The notes under the pieces: generated by a model
Database searches by the model: none
Seen by the model: only the letters and a program-made list of their open reading frames with translations
What the model was told of the DNA's origin: nothing
Assembly: GCA_020631235.1 (NCBI GenBank)
Contig: JAHDHQ010000024.1
Location: forward strand, 1 to 56,757
Source: Saprospiraceae bacterium
GTDB taxonomy: Bacteria > Bacteroidota > Bacteroidia > Chitinophagales > Saprospiraceae
Reading direction: 5' to 3'
DNA: 56,757 bases
Translations under genes and position numbers: made by a program
Shown here: positions 35,342 through 43,426 of the stretch, piece after piece
Layout of the letters: every line of letters begins with the position of its first letter
How positions within the stretch are numbered: the first letter of the stretch is position 1

Positions 35342-35665
35342 ATGAAAAGAACACTTCCATTAGTTGTTTTCTGCCTATTCAGTATGGCCGTAACAGCAAG
35401 TAAACCACCCTCAATTGTACCCTCTACCGTAAGCATGGAAACCCAAGGAAATCATTTATTGCTGGCTTTTGAACGAAGCATAGATTTAGAAACAACGCGT
35501 AAAATTGAAATCTACAATGATAAAGGTTTTCGTGTGTTTAGAGGTGATGCCTTTTCGTCTAAAGCTGTATCTGGATTAGACATTTCTCGATTCAGTTTAG
35601 GTGAATACCAAGTGAGAATTACTCTGTTTGATCAGATTATAGAAACCTCATTCAAGAAAGAGTAA
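35342..35665 (+). CDS. Small secreted beta-sandwich protein (DUF3244/T9SS-domain-like)
   Basis: A 107-residue protein. The signal peptide is MKRTLPLVVFCLFSMAVTAS; the remaining ~85 residues have the strand order of a T9SS-type or DUF3244 sandwich: 'LLLAFERSID', 'KIEIYNDKGFRVFRGDA', 'SGLDISRFSLGEYQVRITLFDQIIETSFKK'. There is no YPNP start motif and no cargo domain, so it may be a free-standing exported sandwich rather than a sorting tag. It ends before a clear intrinsic terminator and appears monocistronic. Confidence 0.65.
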   Translation: MKRTLPLVVFCLFSMAVTASKPPSIVPSTVSMETQGNHLLLAFERSIDLETTRKIEIYNDKGFRVFRGDAFSSKAVSGLDISRFSLGEYQVRITLFDQIIETSFKKE

Positions 35666-35718
35666 GCATATTTCCATTAGTAGATTTATTTAGCCTAATT
35701 AACTAAGTAAATCAAACG

Positions 35719-35752
35719 ATAGGGTACAGCAAGGGCTGGACCCTATTTTTTT
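35719..35752 (+). terminator. Intrinsic terminator of the small secreted protein gene
   Basis: Stem ATAGGGT-a-CAGC, loop AAGG, GCTG-g-ACCCTAT, then a run of T (TTTTTT). Seven plus four base pairs with one mismatch, 53 nt after the stop codon. Confidence 0.85.
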
Positions 35753-35773
35753 AAAAATAACGACTTGTTCCAT

Positions 35774-35864
35774 GCAGAAGCGCTGTGAAAGCACTTGTCC
35801 CGAAGGGATGAGCGAATAGCGAATGCTGTAACCTAGCGACCCTGAACGGAGTGAAGGGTTCTGC
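35774..35864. ncRNA. GC-rich multi-hairpin element, possible small RNA or intergenic repeat
   Basis: A ~90-nt block far richer in G+C than its surroundings. It is closed by GCAGAA (35774-35779)/TTCTGC (35859-35864) and holds inner hairpins: TCCC-gaa-GGGA (35798-35808) and ACCCT ... AGGGT (35839-35858 region). It lies between a terminator and the 3' end of the TonB receptor gene. Multi-stem elements of this kind recur in Bacteroidota spacers as repeats, but it could be a structured RNA. Strand unknown. Confidence 0.35.
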
Positions 35865-35906
35865 CCAAGATTAAAAATGACTCATCCTTTTTTTGTTTCA
35901 ATTGGA

Positions 35907-38393
35907 TTAAATGCCTGCAATAACATTTAGCATAAAATAAGTTCCAGCTTGTGGGTACAAGAAATTTTCTGTCGTCATTGCTCCATCAAACAAATAGCTA
36001 TACGTATATCCATTCGCACTGTATTGTTGGTTTAGAAGATTGTATACCTTGGCTGTAATGTCGAGCTTTTTCATTTTAGGTATATCAAAACTGTATCTAG
36101 CCGAAAAATCACTGACAAAATATGGGTCTAAACTTCGCGCGTCATTCATGGTGTTATCCATGTATTGCTTGCCGATATATTGGTTGTTCCACATAAAAGT
36201 GAGTGCTTCTTTAGGCGTGTATTGGAGACCAAAGTTTCCAACGATGTTTGGTGAAAAAGAAATATCGGTATTCTTAAAATTATTCGTGATGACTTCATCG
36301 GTCCCATAATCATAGAGTATTTCATCAAACGATTTAATTTTATTTTGACTTAGGCTCAGGTTTGCCATGAATCCTAATTTTTGAGAGAGTTGGTAGCTGC
36401 CATCTAATTCAATACCAGCTCTATAACTTTCATCTACATTTGTTCGTAAATTGGCTCCGACATCGTTTAGTGCACCATTTAGGACCAGCTGATTTTGATA
36501 ATACATGTAAAATAGGTTCGAGTGAAGATTCCATTTGTCACTATTAAATTGGTAACCTAATTCACCATCATACAAAGTTTCATGGATGGGTAATGTTTCG
36601 CCATCAGAATCGATGTATCCATTGATGTAATCATTTCTATCGGGTTCGCGATTAGCTCTTGCAAGACTAAAATATACTTTCGACTGATCCCGAATGTAAC
36701 TAAATCCAAGCTTAGGATTGAAAAACAGTAGATTGTCAGATAAATCGATGGCTGCGCGCCTTCCATCATCACCAAAATACTTATTGTCGGTGCCTGCGAC
36801 TTGGTAGTTTATACCTCTCACTTGTAGATCTAAGAAATACAACAAATGATCGCTTAGATTGCCACTAAATTTAGTATAAAACTGTTGGTCGAGCTTTTTC
36901 CCAATATTAAAATAGTAGGGAGGAAACTTATCATTAGCACTGGCTAAAATGATATCAATGACTTCCCCAAAATGCTCACCTACATAATTTTGGATAGATC
37001 CACCAAATTCTACGGTATTCTTATCGTTGACTTTTAGATTATTATTGATTATGATACCGTAGAGGTCATTATCAAGCCATCGTCTTCGGATTAAATCGGC
37101 ATATTCTAAGGTATCAGTGCCACCTACAACAAAAGGATATAAATTATAAAATCTCATGTCATCTTGAGTACGATACTCTTCGAAAAAGCCAAAACCATGT
37201 GTGTAAAATAGACTTACTTTAGCCGAAAACTTTGGAGAGAATGTTTTAGAATAATGAAGTTGATAATGATCTTGCTGATAGTCATCTATCTGATTATCGT
37301 AGGTGTAATAGTTATATCTTCGGTCGCTATTAAATAGGTTAGTGGAGTCTGCCTCAGTAAGATAAATCGATCCTTTATTTATCTGATAATGATTCATGAG
37401 TGCATCTTGATCATTATCTACTCTTGCTTGCGGAACACCATTCCAAGATTGGTAGGTTTTTTCATTGCCAGAAAAGATATTCAGTCTCAGGCTAGAACTA
37501 GGTCCTATACGAGCTGCCGATAGCATCCATGAAGTCAAATCGCTGCTTGCTCGATCCATATAGCCATCAGATTGGATTTTAGAGAATCTGGCATTCACTG
37601 AAAACATATCATTGAGTAGTCCAGTCCCAGCTTCTACACTTAGTTTTCGTGTATTAAACGAGCCATAACCAAGTGTAGCATCTACATAATTTTTGTGTCT
37701 TGTATCTGCAGTGTTTAAATTAACTGTTGCACCGAAAGCACCTGTTCCATTAGTCGAAGTACCTACGCCTCGTTGCACTTGAATTTCGCTCACTGAACTG
37801 GCAAAATCTGGAAGGTTTACCCAGAAGACACCTTGCGATTCCGAATCATTAAGTGGTATACCATTAATGGTAACATTGACTCTTGTCGGATCAGTCCCAC
37901 GGATTCTTATACCTGTATATCCTACGCCTGCTCCAGCATCAGAGGTCACAACTGTCGAAGGCATATTTTTTAATAAGAAAGGCATATCCTGTCCAAGGTT
38001 ATCCATACTTATGTCTTCGTCACTCACATTCTTAAAAGTAAATGGATCATAGGTATCATGTCTATTGGCTTGAATTTCTACTTGATCAAGATTATAGAAT
38101 GTGCCTTCAAGTACTATTTCTAGTTCGATGTCAGAATCGATGCTGTAATAGTCAGTATAAATTTCATAACCCACATAACTGCACTTTAACTCATAATCTC
38201 CGGCGGGAATGCTATCTAGTTTGTAGGTGCCATCTTCATTAGAAATGGTTGCATAATCGCTTAATCTTAAAAAGATACTAGCACCATCTAATGGTTCGCC
38301 CGCTTCATTAGTGACTATACCTTTTATTGAAAATTGAGCGTGAAGAATACCAGAAAATGATAATAGAAAAAAGAAGCAAAGGATCCTAAGCAT
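35907..38393 (-). CDS. TonB-dependent receptor, predicted thiamine importer
   Basis: An 828-residue outer-membrane transporter. Order: signal peptide (MLRILCFFFLLSFSGILHAQ), carboxypeptidase-like regulatory domain (residues ~21-105, 'GIVTNEAGEPLDGASIFL ... IPAGDYELKCSYVGYE'), plug domain (~115-225, 'RIRGTDPTRVNVTINGIPLNDSES', 'VQRGVGTSTNGTGAFG'), and a 22-strand barrel ending in 'FMLNVIAGI'. The TPP riboswitch directly upstream implies that its substrate is thiamine or a thiamine phosphate. It has its own promoter and is not dependent on the kinase gene upstream. Only the receptor, not an inner-membrane partner, is in the window. Confidence 0.92.
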   Translation of the reverse strand: MLRILCFFFLLSFSGILHAQFSIKGIVTNEAGEPLDGASIFLRLSDYATISNEDGTYKLDSIPAGDYELKCSYVGYEIYTDYYSIDSDIELEIVLEGTFYNLDQVEIQANRHDTYDPFTFKNVSDEDISMDNLGQDMPFLLKNMPSTVVTSDAGAGVGYTGIRIRGTDPTRVNVTINGIPLNDSESQGVFWVNLPDFASSVSEIQVQRGVGTSTNGTGAFGATVNLNTADTRHKNYVDATLGYGSFNTRKLSVEAGTGLLNDMFSVNARFSKIQSDGYMDRASSDLTSWMLSAARIGPSSSLRLNIFSGNEKTYQSWNGVPQARVDNDQDALMNHYQINKGSIYLTEADSTNLFNSDRRYNYYTYDNQIDDYQQDHYQLHYSKTFSPKFSAKVSLFYTHGFGFFEEYRTQDDMRFYNLYPFVVGGTDTLEYADLIRRRWLDNDLYGIIINNNLKVNDKNTVEFGGSIQNYVGEHFGEVIDIILASANDKFPPYYFNIGKKLDQQFYTKFSGNLSDHLLYFLDLQVRGINYQVAGTDNKYFGDDGRRAAIDLSDNLLFFNPKLGFSYIRDQSKVYFSLARANREPDRNDYINGYIDSDGETLPIHETLYDGELGYQFNSDKWNLHSNLFYMYYQNQLVLNGALNDVGANLRTNVDESYRAGIELDGSYQLSQKLGFMANLSLSQNKIKSFDEILYDYGTDEVITNNFKNTDISFSPNIVGNFGLQYTPKEALTFMWNNQYIGKQYMDNTMNDARSLDPYFVSDFSARYSFDIPKMKKLDITAKVYNLLNQQYSANGYTYSYLFDGAMTTENFLYPQAGTYFMLNVIAGI

Positions 38394-38442
38394 GGTTAAA
38401 TATTAAGTGATTAATAGGCACCTTTTTAGACTGAAGTCTTTA

Positions 38443-38511
38443 CATTTTCCTTTCCAGCATTACCTGGTCAGGTTCCATGGGTTTAATCTCAGCCTAGTGG
38501 CACCCCAAATG
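38443..38511 (-). promoter_or_regulatory. TPP (thiamine pyrophosphate) riboswitch
   Basis: Reading the minus strand, the core matches the THI-box pattern: GGGGTGCC at 38506-38499, 'GGCTGAGA' , then 'AACCC' , 'GAACCTGA', and 'AATGCTGGAAAGGAAAATG' at the 3' side. The closing helix P1 is formed by CATTT (38511-38507) with AAATG (38447-38443). About 50 nt separate it from the receptor's ATG. With TPP bound it should repress the receptor. A long terminator hairpin is not obvious, so control of translation initiation is more likely. Confidence 0.93.
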
Positions 38512-38516
38512 TTTTT

Positions 38517-38546
38517 CAAAGATATCATCTTGGATGATTTTAACAA
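38517..38546 (-). promoter_or_regulatory. Consensus promoter of the thiamine receptor transcript
   Basis: TTG (38546-38544), a 19-nt spacer, then TATCTTTG (38524-38517): an exact Bacteroidota promoter. The predicted first transcribed base is at about 38511-38512, which is the first base of riboswitch helix P1. The promoter fills the gap between the upstream gene's stop (38547) and the aptamer. Confidence 0.85.
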
Positions 38547-39077
38547 CTATAAATAATCATTTATCCACTTTACGGCTGCCTTATGTCTATCAGAACGATG
38601 TATGTCCTTTATAATTATGTAGGGACGTTGCATTCCTTCTATTTGTTTGTGGTACATCTCGAACAACTCAGATCTATTATGGGGGTTTTCTCTAAGCGGG
38701 TCAGCCTTCCATGGGATATTAGGACTACACAAAAGATAATAATGGTGTTCATTTTGCAAAGCTTGCTGTGTGATCCATGGATCGCAACTTTTGTATTTTA
38801 CCATGGACCATATTAGGATGGTTAGAAGATCGGTATCATGGATGGAAAAATCCTTTTCAGTATGGTTTATGATAGTCTCTTGTGCCACTTGCTCTTTTGC
38901 TATAGTTAATAGGTCATCTTGCTGATAGGGGCGATTTATTTGATGTAGAAATGTTCTTGCATACTCATCTTTGTACGATTTTTGGAAGTATTGGCAAAGG
39001 CTTTGGCACAATGTACTTTTACCACTGCTTTCAGGGCCAGTGATGATAAATTTCTTTATTACTTTCGGGTTATGCAT
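38547..39077 (-). CDS. NadR-like AAA-family nucleoside kinase
   Basis: A 176-residue soluble P-loop protein. The Walker A motif 'GPESSGKST' is at residues 14-22, followed by 'EYARTFL' and 'HDTDLLTILIWS', which match the ribosylnicotinamide-kinase domain of NadR, and 'PWKADPLRENPHNR'. There is no adenylyltransferase or DNA-binding domain, so this is the stand-alone kinase form. The usual substrate is nicotinamide riboside. Beside a thiamine-regulated importer, an alternative is a vitamin salvage kinase (for example for thiamine), but that is inference. Start at ATG 39077-39075, fixed by the closeness of the P-loop. Confidence 0.75.
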   Translation of the reverse strand: MHNPKVIKKFIITGPESSGKSTLCQSLCQYFQKSYKDEYARTFLHQINRPYQQDDLLTIAKEQVAQETIINHTEKDFSIHDTDLLTILIWSMVKYKSCDPWITQQALQNEHHYYLLCSPNIPWKADPLRENPHNRSELFEMYHKQIEGMQRPYIIIKDIHRSDRHKAAVKWINDYL

Positions 39078-39656
39078 TCGATCGAGCCATATTTTAAATG
39101 GAGGAATCAGTATATAGCTTCCGAAGATAAGTTATCTCCTTTTTTTGGAGCTGTATATGATGAATTCAAATTCACTAACAAAATTTATAACTATTTCATT
39201 CATCCGCAATGGGATAGTATTGGTTCACCCACATTATACGCCAAATTGATTTTTGTTGCCTATGAACAAGAGGTTGCTATTATAGAGCTTATCGGAGAAT
39301 GGAATGATCTGATTAATAATGACATCATGTGGCTTAAAAATGAGCTATTAAACCCTTTGTTGTCCAATGGCGTGCGACGATTTGTGCTCATGTGCGATAA
39401 TGTACTGAACTTTCATGGTGAAGACGACTGTTACTATGAGGAGTGGTGGGACGACATCAAAGAAGAAGACGGCTGGGTAGCTATTCTAAATACAAGAGAG
39501 CATGTTGAGGATGAAATGAAAAAAGTCGGAATTCAGTATTATTTGCACTTTGGAGATAAATTTGCAGACATAGAATGGCAGGGCACGACACCCATCCCTT
39601 TAATTCAATCAATAGATGCCTTGGTTAGGGGACAAATTAAAAAACTAGATTATTGA
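39072..39656 (+). CDS. Unknown protein at the head of the era-der operon
   Basis: Encodes 194 residues from the ATG at 39072 (MHSIEPYFKWRNQYIASEDK). Earlier in-frame codons are antisense to the kinase gene and are excluded. The protein is soluble, acidic and aromatic-rich: 'YNYFIHPQWDSIGSPTLY', 'LYAKLIFVAYEQEVAIIELIGEWNDL', 'DDCYYEEWWDDIKEEDGWVAI'. I do not recognise a family. Its stop overlaps the TTG start of era (TTGA), so it is translationally coupled to that ribosome-assembly GTPase. Its ATG abuts the kinase's ATG on the other strand. Confidence 0.75.
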   Translation: MHSIEPYFKWRNQYIASEDKLSPFFGAVYDEFKFTNKIYNYFIHPQWDSIGSPTLYAKLIFVAYEQEVAIIELIGEWNDLINNDIMWLKNELLNPLLSNGVRRFVLMCDNVLNFHGEDDCYYEEWWDDIKEEDGWVAILNTREHVEDEMKKVGIQYYLHFGDKFADIEWQGTTPIPLIQSIDALVRGQIKKLDY

Positions 39657-40552
39657 GTACACATAGATCAGGATTTATAAACATTATAGGCAAACCTAAT
39701 GCGGGGAAATCATCCTTAATGAATGCGCTTTTAGGTGAGAAGATGTGTATTATATCGAGCAAACCACAGACTACCAGACATCGGATTTTTGGGATTATGA
39801 ATGATGAGGGCTATCAAGCTGTTTTCTCAGATACTCCCGGTTATATAACAAGCACCAGTTATAAGATGCAAGAAGCTATGAACAAACAGGTGCTGACTAT
39901 TTTTGAAGATGCTGATGTCATTTTGATGGTGCATGATGTGGCTGGGACAGAGAGTATTGACAAGCGAGTAATGAAGCGTCTAGCCAAAATGGAAGTACCT
40001 ATTTTTTTAGTTTTAAATAAAATCGATTTAGTAGATAAGACGAGGCTTGAGGAGATAGAAGTGGAGTGGAAAGAAAAGTTTGATTGGACTAAGATATTTC
40101 GAACCTCAGCTTTAGAAAAAACAGGTGTAGAATCGCTTAAGCAAGAGATTATCGATGCGCTGCCAGAAGGACCAGCGTATTATCCTAAAGATCAGCTGTC
40201 TGATCGCCCTCAGCGCTTTTTCGTGAGTGAGATTATCAGAGAAAACATACTTGATTTGTATCATCAAGAGATTCCTTATGCTTCAGAGGTTATTGTAACA
40301 GAATACAAGGAAAAAGAGAAAAATGGGAAAGCTATTGTTCATATATATGCCCAGATTTTCGTCATGCGAAAGTCCCAGAAAATGATCATGTTAGGAAAGG
40401 GTGGTTCGGCTATAAAACAGTTAGGTATCGAGTCTAGGAAGGATATAGAGTCATATCTGGGCTGCCAAGTATTTTTAGAACTTTATGTAAAGATTCGAGA
40501 AAAGTGGCGAGATGATGATCGCACGTTGAAATCTTTTGGATATTTGCAGTAA
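39653..40552 (+). CDS. era: GTPase Era
   Basis: A 299-residue GTPase that binds 16S rRNA and takes part in 30S subunit assembly. GTPase motifs: G1 'GKPNAGKSS', G2 region 'KPQTTRHR', G3 'DTPG', G4 'NKID', G5 'TSALEKTG'. The C-terminal KH RNA-binding domain has 'MLGKGGSAIKQLGIESRKDIE'. The start is TTG at 39653, overlapping the stop of the upstream gene; this matches the family's N-terminus ('HRSGFINIIGKPN'). Confidence 0.96.
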   Translation: MSTHRSGFINIIGKPNAGKSSLMNALLGEKMCIISSKPQTTRHRIFGIMNDEGYQAVFSDTPGYITSTSYKMQEAMNKQVLTIFEDADVILMVHDVAGTESIDKRVMKRLAKMEVPIFLVLNKIDLVDKTRLEEIEVEWKEKFDWTKIFRTSALEKTGVESLKQEIIDALPEGPAYYPKDQLSDRPQRFFVSEIIRENILDLYHQEIPYASEVIVTEYKEKEKNGKAIVHIYAQIFVMRKSQKMIMLGKGGSAIKQLGIESRKDIESYLGCQVFLELYVKIREKWRDDDRTLKSFGYLQ

Positions 40553-40561
40553 ATATTAATT

Positions 40562-41863
40562 ATGTCATCGGTAGTTGCAATAGTTGGGAGGCCCAATGTC
40601 GGGAAATCAACCTTATTTAATCGTCTTATAGGAAACCGCAAGGCTATCATAGAGGACTTCAGTGGTGTTACAAGAGATAGGATTTATGATACGGCTGAGT
40701 GGAATGGTAAGAGTTTTACTACCATTGATACAGGAGGATTTGTACAGGGTTCAGACGATGTTTTTGAAGCGGCGATAAGAGAGCAAGCCCTGATCGCTAT
40801 CGATGAGGCAGACCTCATCTTGTTTATGGTTGATGTCACCACTGGCATAACAGATTTAGATGATCGACTAGCAAAGATTTTAAGAAAATCGCCTAAGAAG
40901 GTCATGCTAGTCGTTAACAAAGTAGATAACCATCGGCGACAATTGGAAGCAAATGAATTTTGGAGTTTAGGCTTCGAAGAAACTCACTTTTTGAGTTCGA
41001 TTACTGGATCGGGTACTGGAGAATTGCTGGATGTAATGGTAGAGCTTCTTCCAGATCGTCCGCCTATGCATGAAGATTTAGCAAAGATTGCCATTGTGGG
41101 GCAGCCCAATGTCGGGAAATCATCGCTTACCAATGCATTATTAAGTGAAGACAGGCACATTGTTACGGATATTGCGGGTACGACTCGAGACTCCATACAC
41201 TCGGTGTATAATAAATTTGATAAGAAGTTCTTATTAATCGATACCGCGGGGATTAGGAAGAAAGCTAAGGTGCATGAAAATATAGAGTTTTATTCTGTTT
41301 TACGAGCGATTAATGCCATAGAAGAAGCCGATGTTTGCTTGTTGTTGATTGATGCGCAAACCGGTGTGGAAGCTCAGGATATGGCTATATTTAGTTTGAT
41401 AAAAAAACGGAAAAAAGGACTGGTTATCTTAGTGAATAAATGGGATTTAATCGAAAAAGAAACCAATTCAGCCAGGGATTTTGAAAAGGAAATAAACCGA
41501 AAAATTTCTCCCTTTGTTGACGTGCCCAAAATATTTATCTCAGCATTGGACAAAACCAGAATACATAAAGCGGTCGATATAGCTTTAGAAGTTTACAATA
41601 GACGTAGCTCTAGAATATCAACCTCAGAATTAAACGAAGTCATGTTGGATGTTATAGAGAAAAATCCACCACCCTCGCATCGAAATAAATTTATTAAAAT
41701 AAAGTATGTGACTCAGCTTCCTACAGAGTTTCCTTCATTTGCATTCTTTTGCAATTTCCCAGAATACGTCAAACAATCTTATCGACATTTTCTAGAGAAT
41801 CAGATGAGAAAGCACTTTGATTTTACCGGAATTCCCATTAGTATTTACTTTAGAGCTAAATAA
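40562..41863 (+). CDS. der: GTPase Der (EngA), double-GTPase ribosome assembly factor
   Basis: A 433-residue protein with two tandem GTPase domains. The first has 'GRPNVGKST', 'DTGG' and 'NKVD'; the second has 'GQPNVGKSS', 'DTAGIRKKAKV' and 'NKWD'. The C-terminal KH-like domain has 'HRNKFIKIKYVTQLPTEFP'. Der acts in 50S subunit maturation. It follows era by 9 nt; the pairing of two ribosome-assembly GTPases supports a shared operon. Confidence 0.97.
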   Translation: MSSVVAIVGRPNVGKSTLFNRLIGNRKAIIEDFSGVTRDRIYDTAEWNGKSFTTIDTGGFVQGSDDVFEAAIREQALIAIDEADLILFMVDVTTGITDLDDRLAKILRKSPKKVMLVVNKVDNHRRQLEANEFWSLGFEETHFLSSITGSGTGELLDVMVELLPDRPPMHEDLAKIAIVGQPNVGKSSLTNALLSEDRHIVTDIAGTTRDSIHSVYNKFDKKFLLIDTAGIRKKAKVHENIEFYSVLRAINAIEEADVCLLLIDAQTGVEAQDMAIFSLIKKRKKGLVILVNKWDLIEKETNSARDFEKEINRKISPFVDVPKIFISALDKTRIHKAVDIALEVYNRRSSRISTSELNEVMLDVIEKNPPPSHRNKFIKIKYVTQLPTEFPSFAFFCNFPEYVKQSYRHFLENQMRKHFDFTGIPISIYFRAK

Positions 41864-41868
41864 TTAGT

Positions 41869-42417
41869 ATGGAAATTATCAGCACTGAATTTAAAGATGT
41901 GTATATAGCCCAGCCACGTGTTTTTGGTGACGAACGGGGTTATTTTATGGAGTCATTTAATTTAAATCATTGGAAAGACATTTTACCGAACAGTGTTTTT
42001 GTTCAAGATAATGAATCCAGATCGACGAGAGGAGTATTGAGAGGTATGCACTTCCAAAAACCACCGCATGCTCAAGCTAAGTTAGTACGAGTTATAGAAG
42101 GGCGAGTATTGGATGTTATCTTAGATATACGTAAATCTTCGGATACTTATGGACAATATTTGGCTGTAGAATTATCAGCAGAGAATAAAAAGCAATTGTA
42201 TGTTCCTCGAGGTTTTGCCCATGCTTTTGTGGTATTGAGTGAATCGGCCTTATTTAGCTATAAGTGCGATAATTTTTACAACCAGGCGAGTGAAGGAGGA
42301 ATCCATCCTTTAGATACGACATTAAATATTGATTGGCAAATAGATCTTGATTTAATCCAATTATCTGCTAAGGATGCTGAACAATCCAAGTGGGGTGAGC
42401 ATTATATCTTCGAATAA
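41869..42417 (+). CDS. rfbC: dTDP-4-dehydrorhamnose 3,5-epimerase
   Basis: A 182-residue cupin enzyme of dTDP-L-rhamnose synthesis. Family marks: 'DERGYFMESFN', 'VQDNESRSTRGVLRGMHFQ' (catalytic His in RGMHFQ), 'EGRVLDVILDIRKSSDTYGQ', 'LYVPRGFAHAFVVLSE', and the tyrosine in 'FSYKCDNFY'. It starts 5 nt after der and precedes rfbD by 9 nt. The other two rhamnose-pathway genes (rfbA, rfbB) are not in this window. Confidence 0.95.
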   Translation: MEIISTEFKDVYIAQPRVFGDERGYFMESFNLNHWKDILPNSVFVQDNESRSTRGVLRGMHFQKPPHAQAKLVRVIEGRVLDVILDIRKSSDTYGQYLAVELSAENKKQLYVPRGFAHAFVVLSESALFSYKCDNFYNQASEGGIHPLDTTLNIDWQIDLDLIQLSAKDAEQSKWGEHYIFE

Positions 42418-42426
42418 ATAAAGCTT

Positions 42427-43320
42427 ATGATCCGAATAATGTACAATGGGCTTGGAGGACAGGTAGGCAATGCCATTCAAACAGCATTGAGAAAAAACGA
42501 TACTTTTCTTGGTTTAGGTTTATCCATTAATGAAGCAGATTTAATGGAGCCAGAAAGTATGAGGACATTATTTATTAAGCACAAACCTCAGTATTTTATA
42601 CATGCAGCTGCATATACAGCGGTGGATAAAGCTGAAGAAGATCGAGCCGTTTGTCATCAAATCAATGTAAAAGCTACGGAAACCATTGCGGAGTTATGTT
42701 TACAATATGATTGTCGTCTCATATATCTTTCCTCCGATTATGTATACCATTCTATAGAAGGAAAACCGATCAGCGAGGAGGATAGTAACACACCCAAAGG
42801 CTATTATGCACAAACCAAATGGGAAGGAGAACTAGCTATCCAAGGTATATTGACAGATTACTATATCTTCAGAACGAGTTGGGTGTATGATCCTTTTGGC
42901 CATAATTTTGTTAATTCAATGCTACGATTGGGAGCAACAAGAGATCGTTTAAATATTGTGGATGATCAAAAAGGAGCACCCACTTATGCGCCAGATATAG
43001 CTCAAGCCATACTGCAGGTTGTCCAACAAAATGCTTTTGAAAATAAGGATGCCTATGGAGTGTATAATTTAACCAATCAAGGAGTAACAGATTGGGCAGA
43101 TTACGCTAGATGTATATTCGAATTAGAGGGCGTTAATTGTAGCGTAAAAGGTATCAGCACAGAGACATATGCTGCGCCAGCACCAAGACCTAAATGGAGT
43201 GTTTTAGATGGAACAAAATTGAAAGAAACCTTCCAAATCCAGTTGCCACATTGGGAAGAAAGTCTTAAGCGATGCTTAAACGCAAGAAAAAATAGAAGTA
43301 AAATACCAGAGGGCGTATAA
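42427..43320 (+). CDS. rfbD: dTDP-4-dehydrorhamnose reductase
   Basis: A 297-residue short-chain dehydrogenase-type enzyme, the last step of dTDP-L-rhamnose synthesis. The NAD(P)H-binding loop is 'GLGGQVGNAI'. 'YFIHAAAYTAVDKAEED' is the family signature, and the catalytic pair is in 'YYAQTKWEGE' (YxxxK) after 'YLSSDYVYHS'. The last gene of the operon that begins at 39072. Rhamnose is a usual surface-polysaccharide sugar. Confidence 0.94.
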   Translation: MIRIMYNGLGGQVGNAIQTALRKNDTFLGLGLSINEADLMEPESMRTLFIKHKPQYFIHAAAYTAVDKAEEDRAVCHQINVKATETIAELCLQYDCRLIYLSSDYVYHSIEGKPISEEDSNTPKGYYAQTKWEGELAIQGILTDYYIFRTSWVYDPFGHNFVNSMLRLGATRDRLNIVDDQKGAPTYAPDIAQAILQVVQQNAFENKDAYGVYNLTNQGVTDWADYARCIFELEGVNCSVKGISTETYAAPAPRPKWSVLDGTKLKETFQIQLPHWEESLKRCLNARKNRSKIPEGV

Positions 43321-43426
43321 ATTTTTAAAGAACCTTTGCGTTTTATACTAAAAAAGCTTTAATGTCTTCACAAAGAGCACTAATTATGAAGATGTTTAGC
43401 TAAATTAACATTGTAAATTATAGTAT

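Noticed and set aside
38982-39071. Upstream extension of the unknown gene before era.
   Set aside because: It is antisense to the P-loop coding region of the NadR-like kinase, which is a clear gene.
43315-43348. Inverted repeat GTATAAA/TTTATAC after rfbD as a terminator.
   Set aside because: AT-rich stem, long loop and no proper T tract; too weak to annotate.
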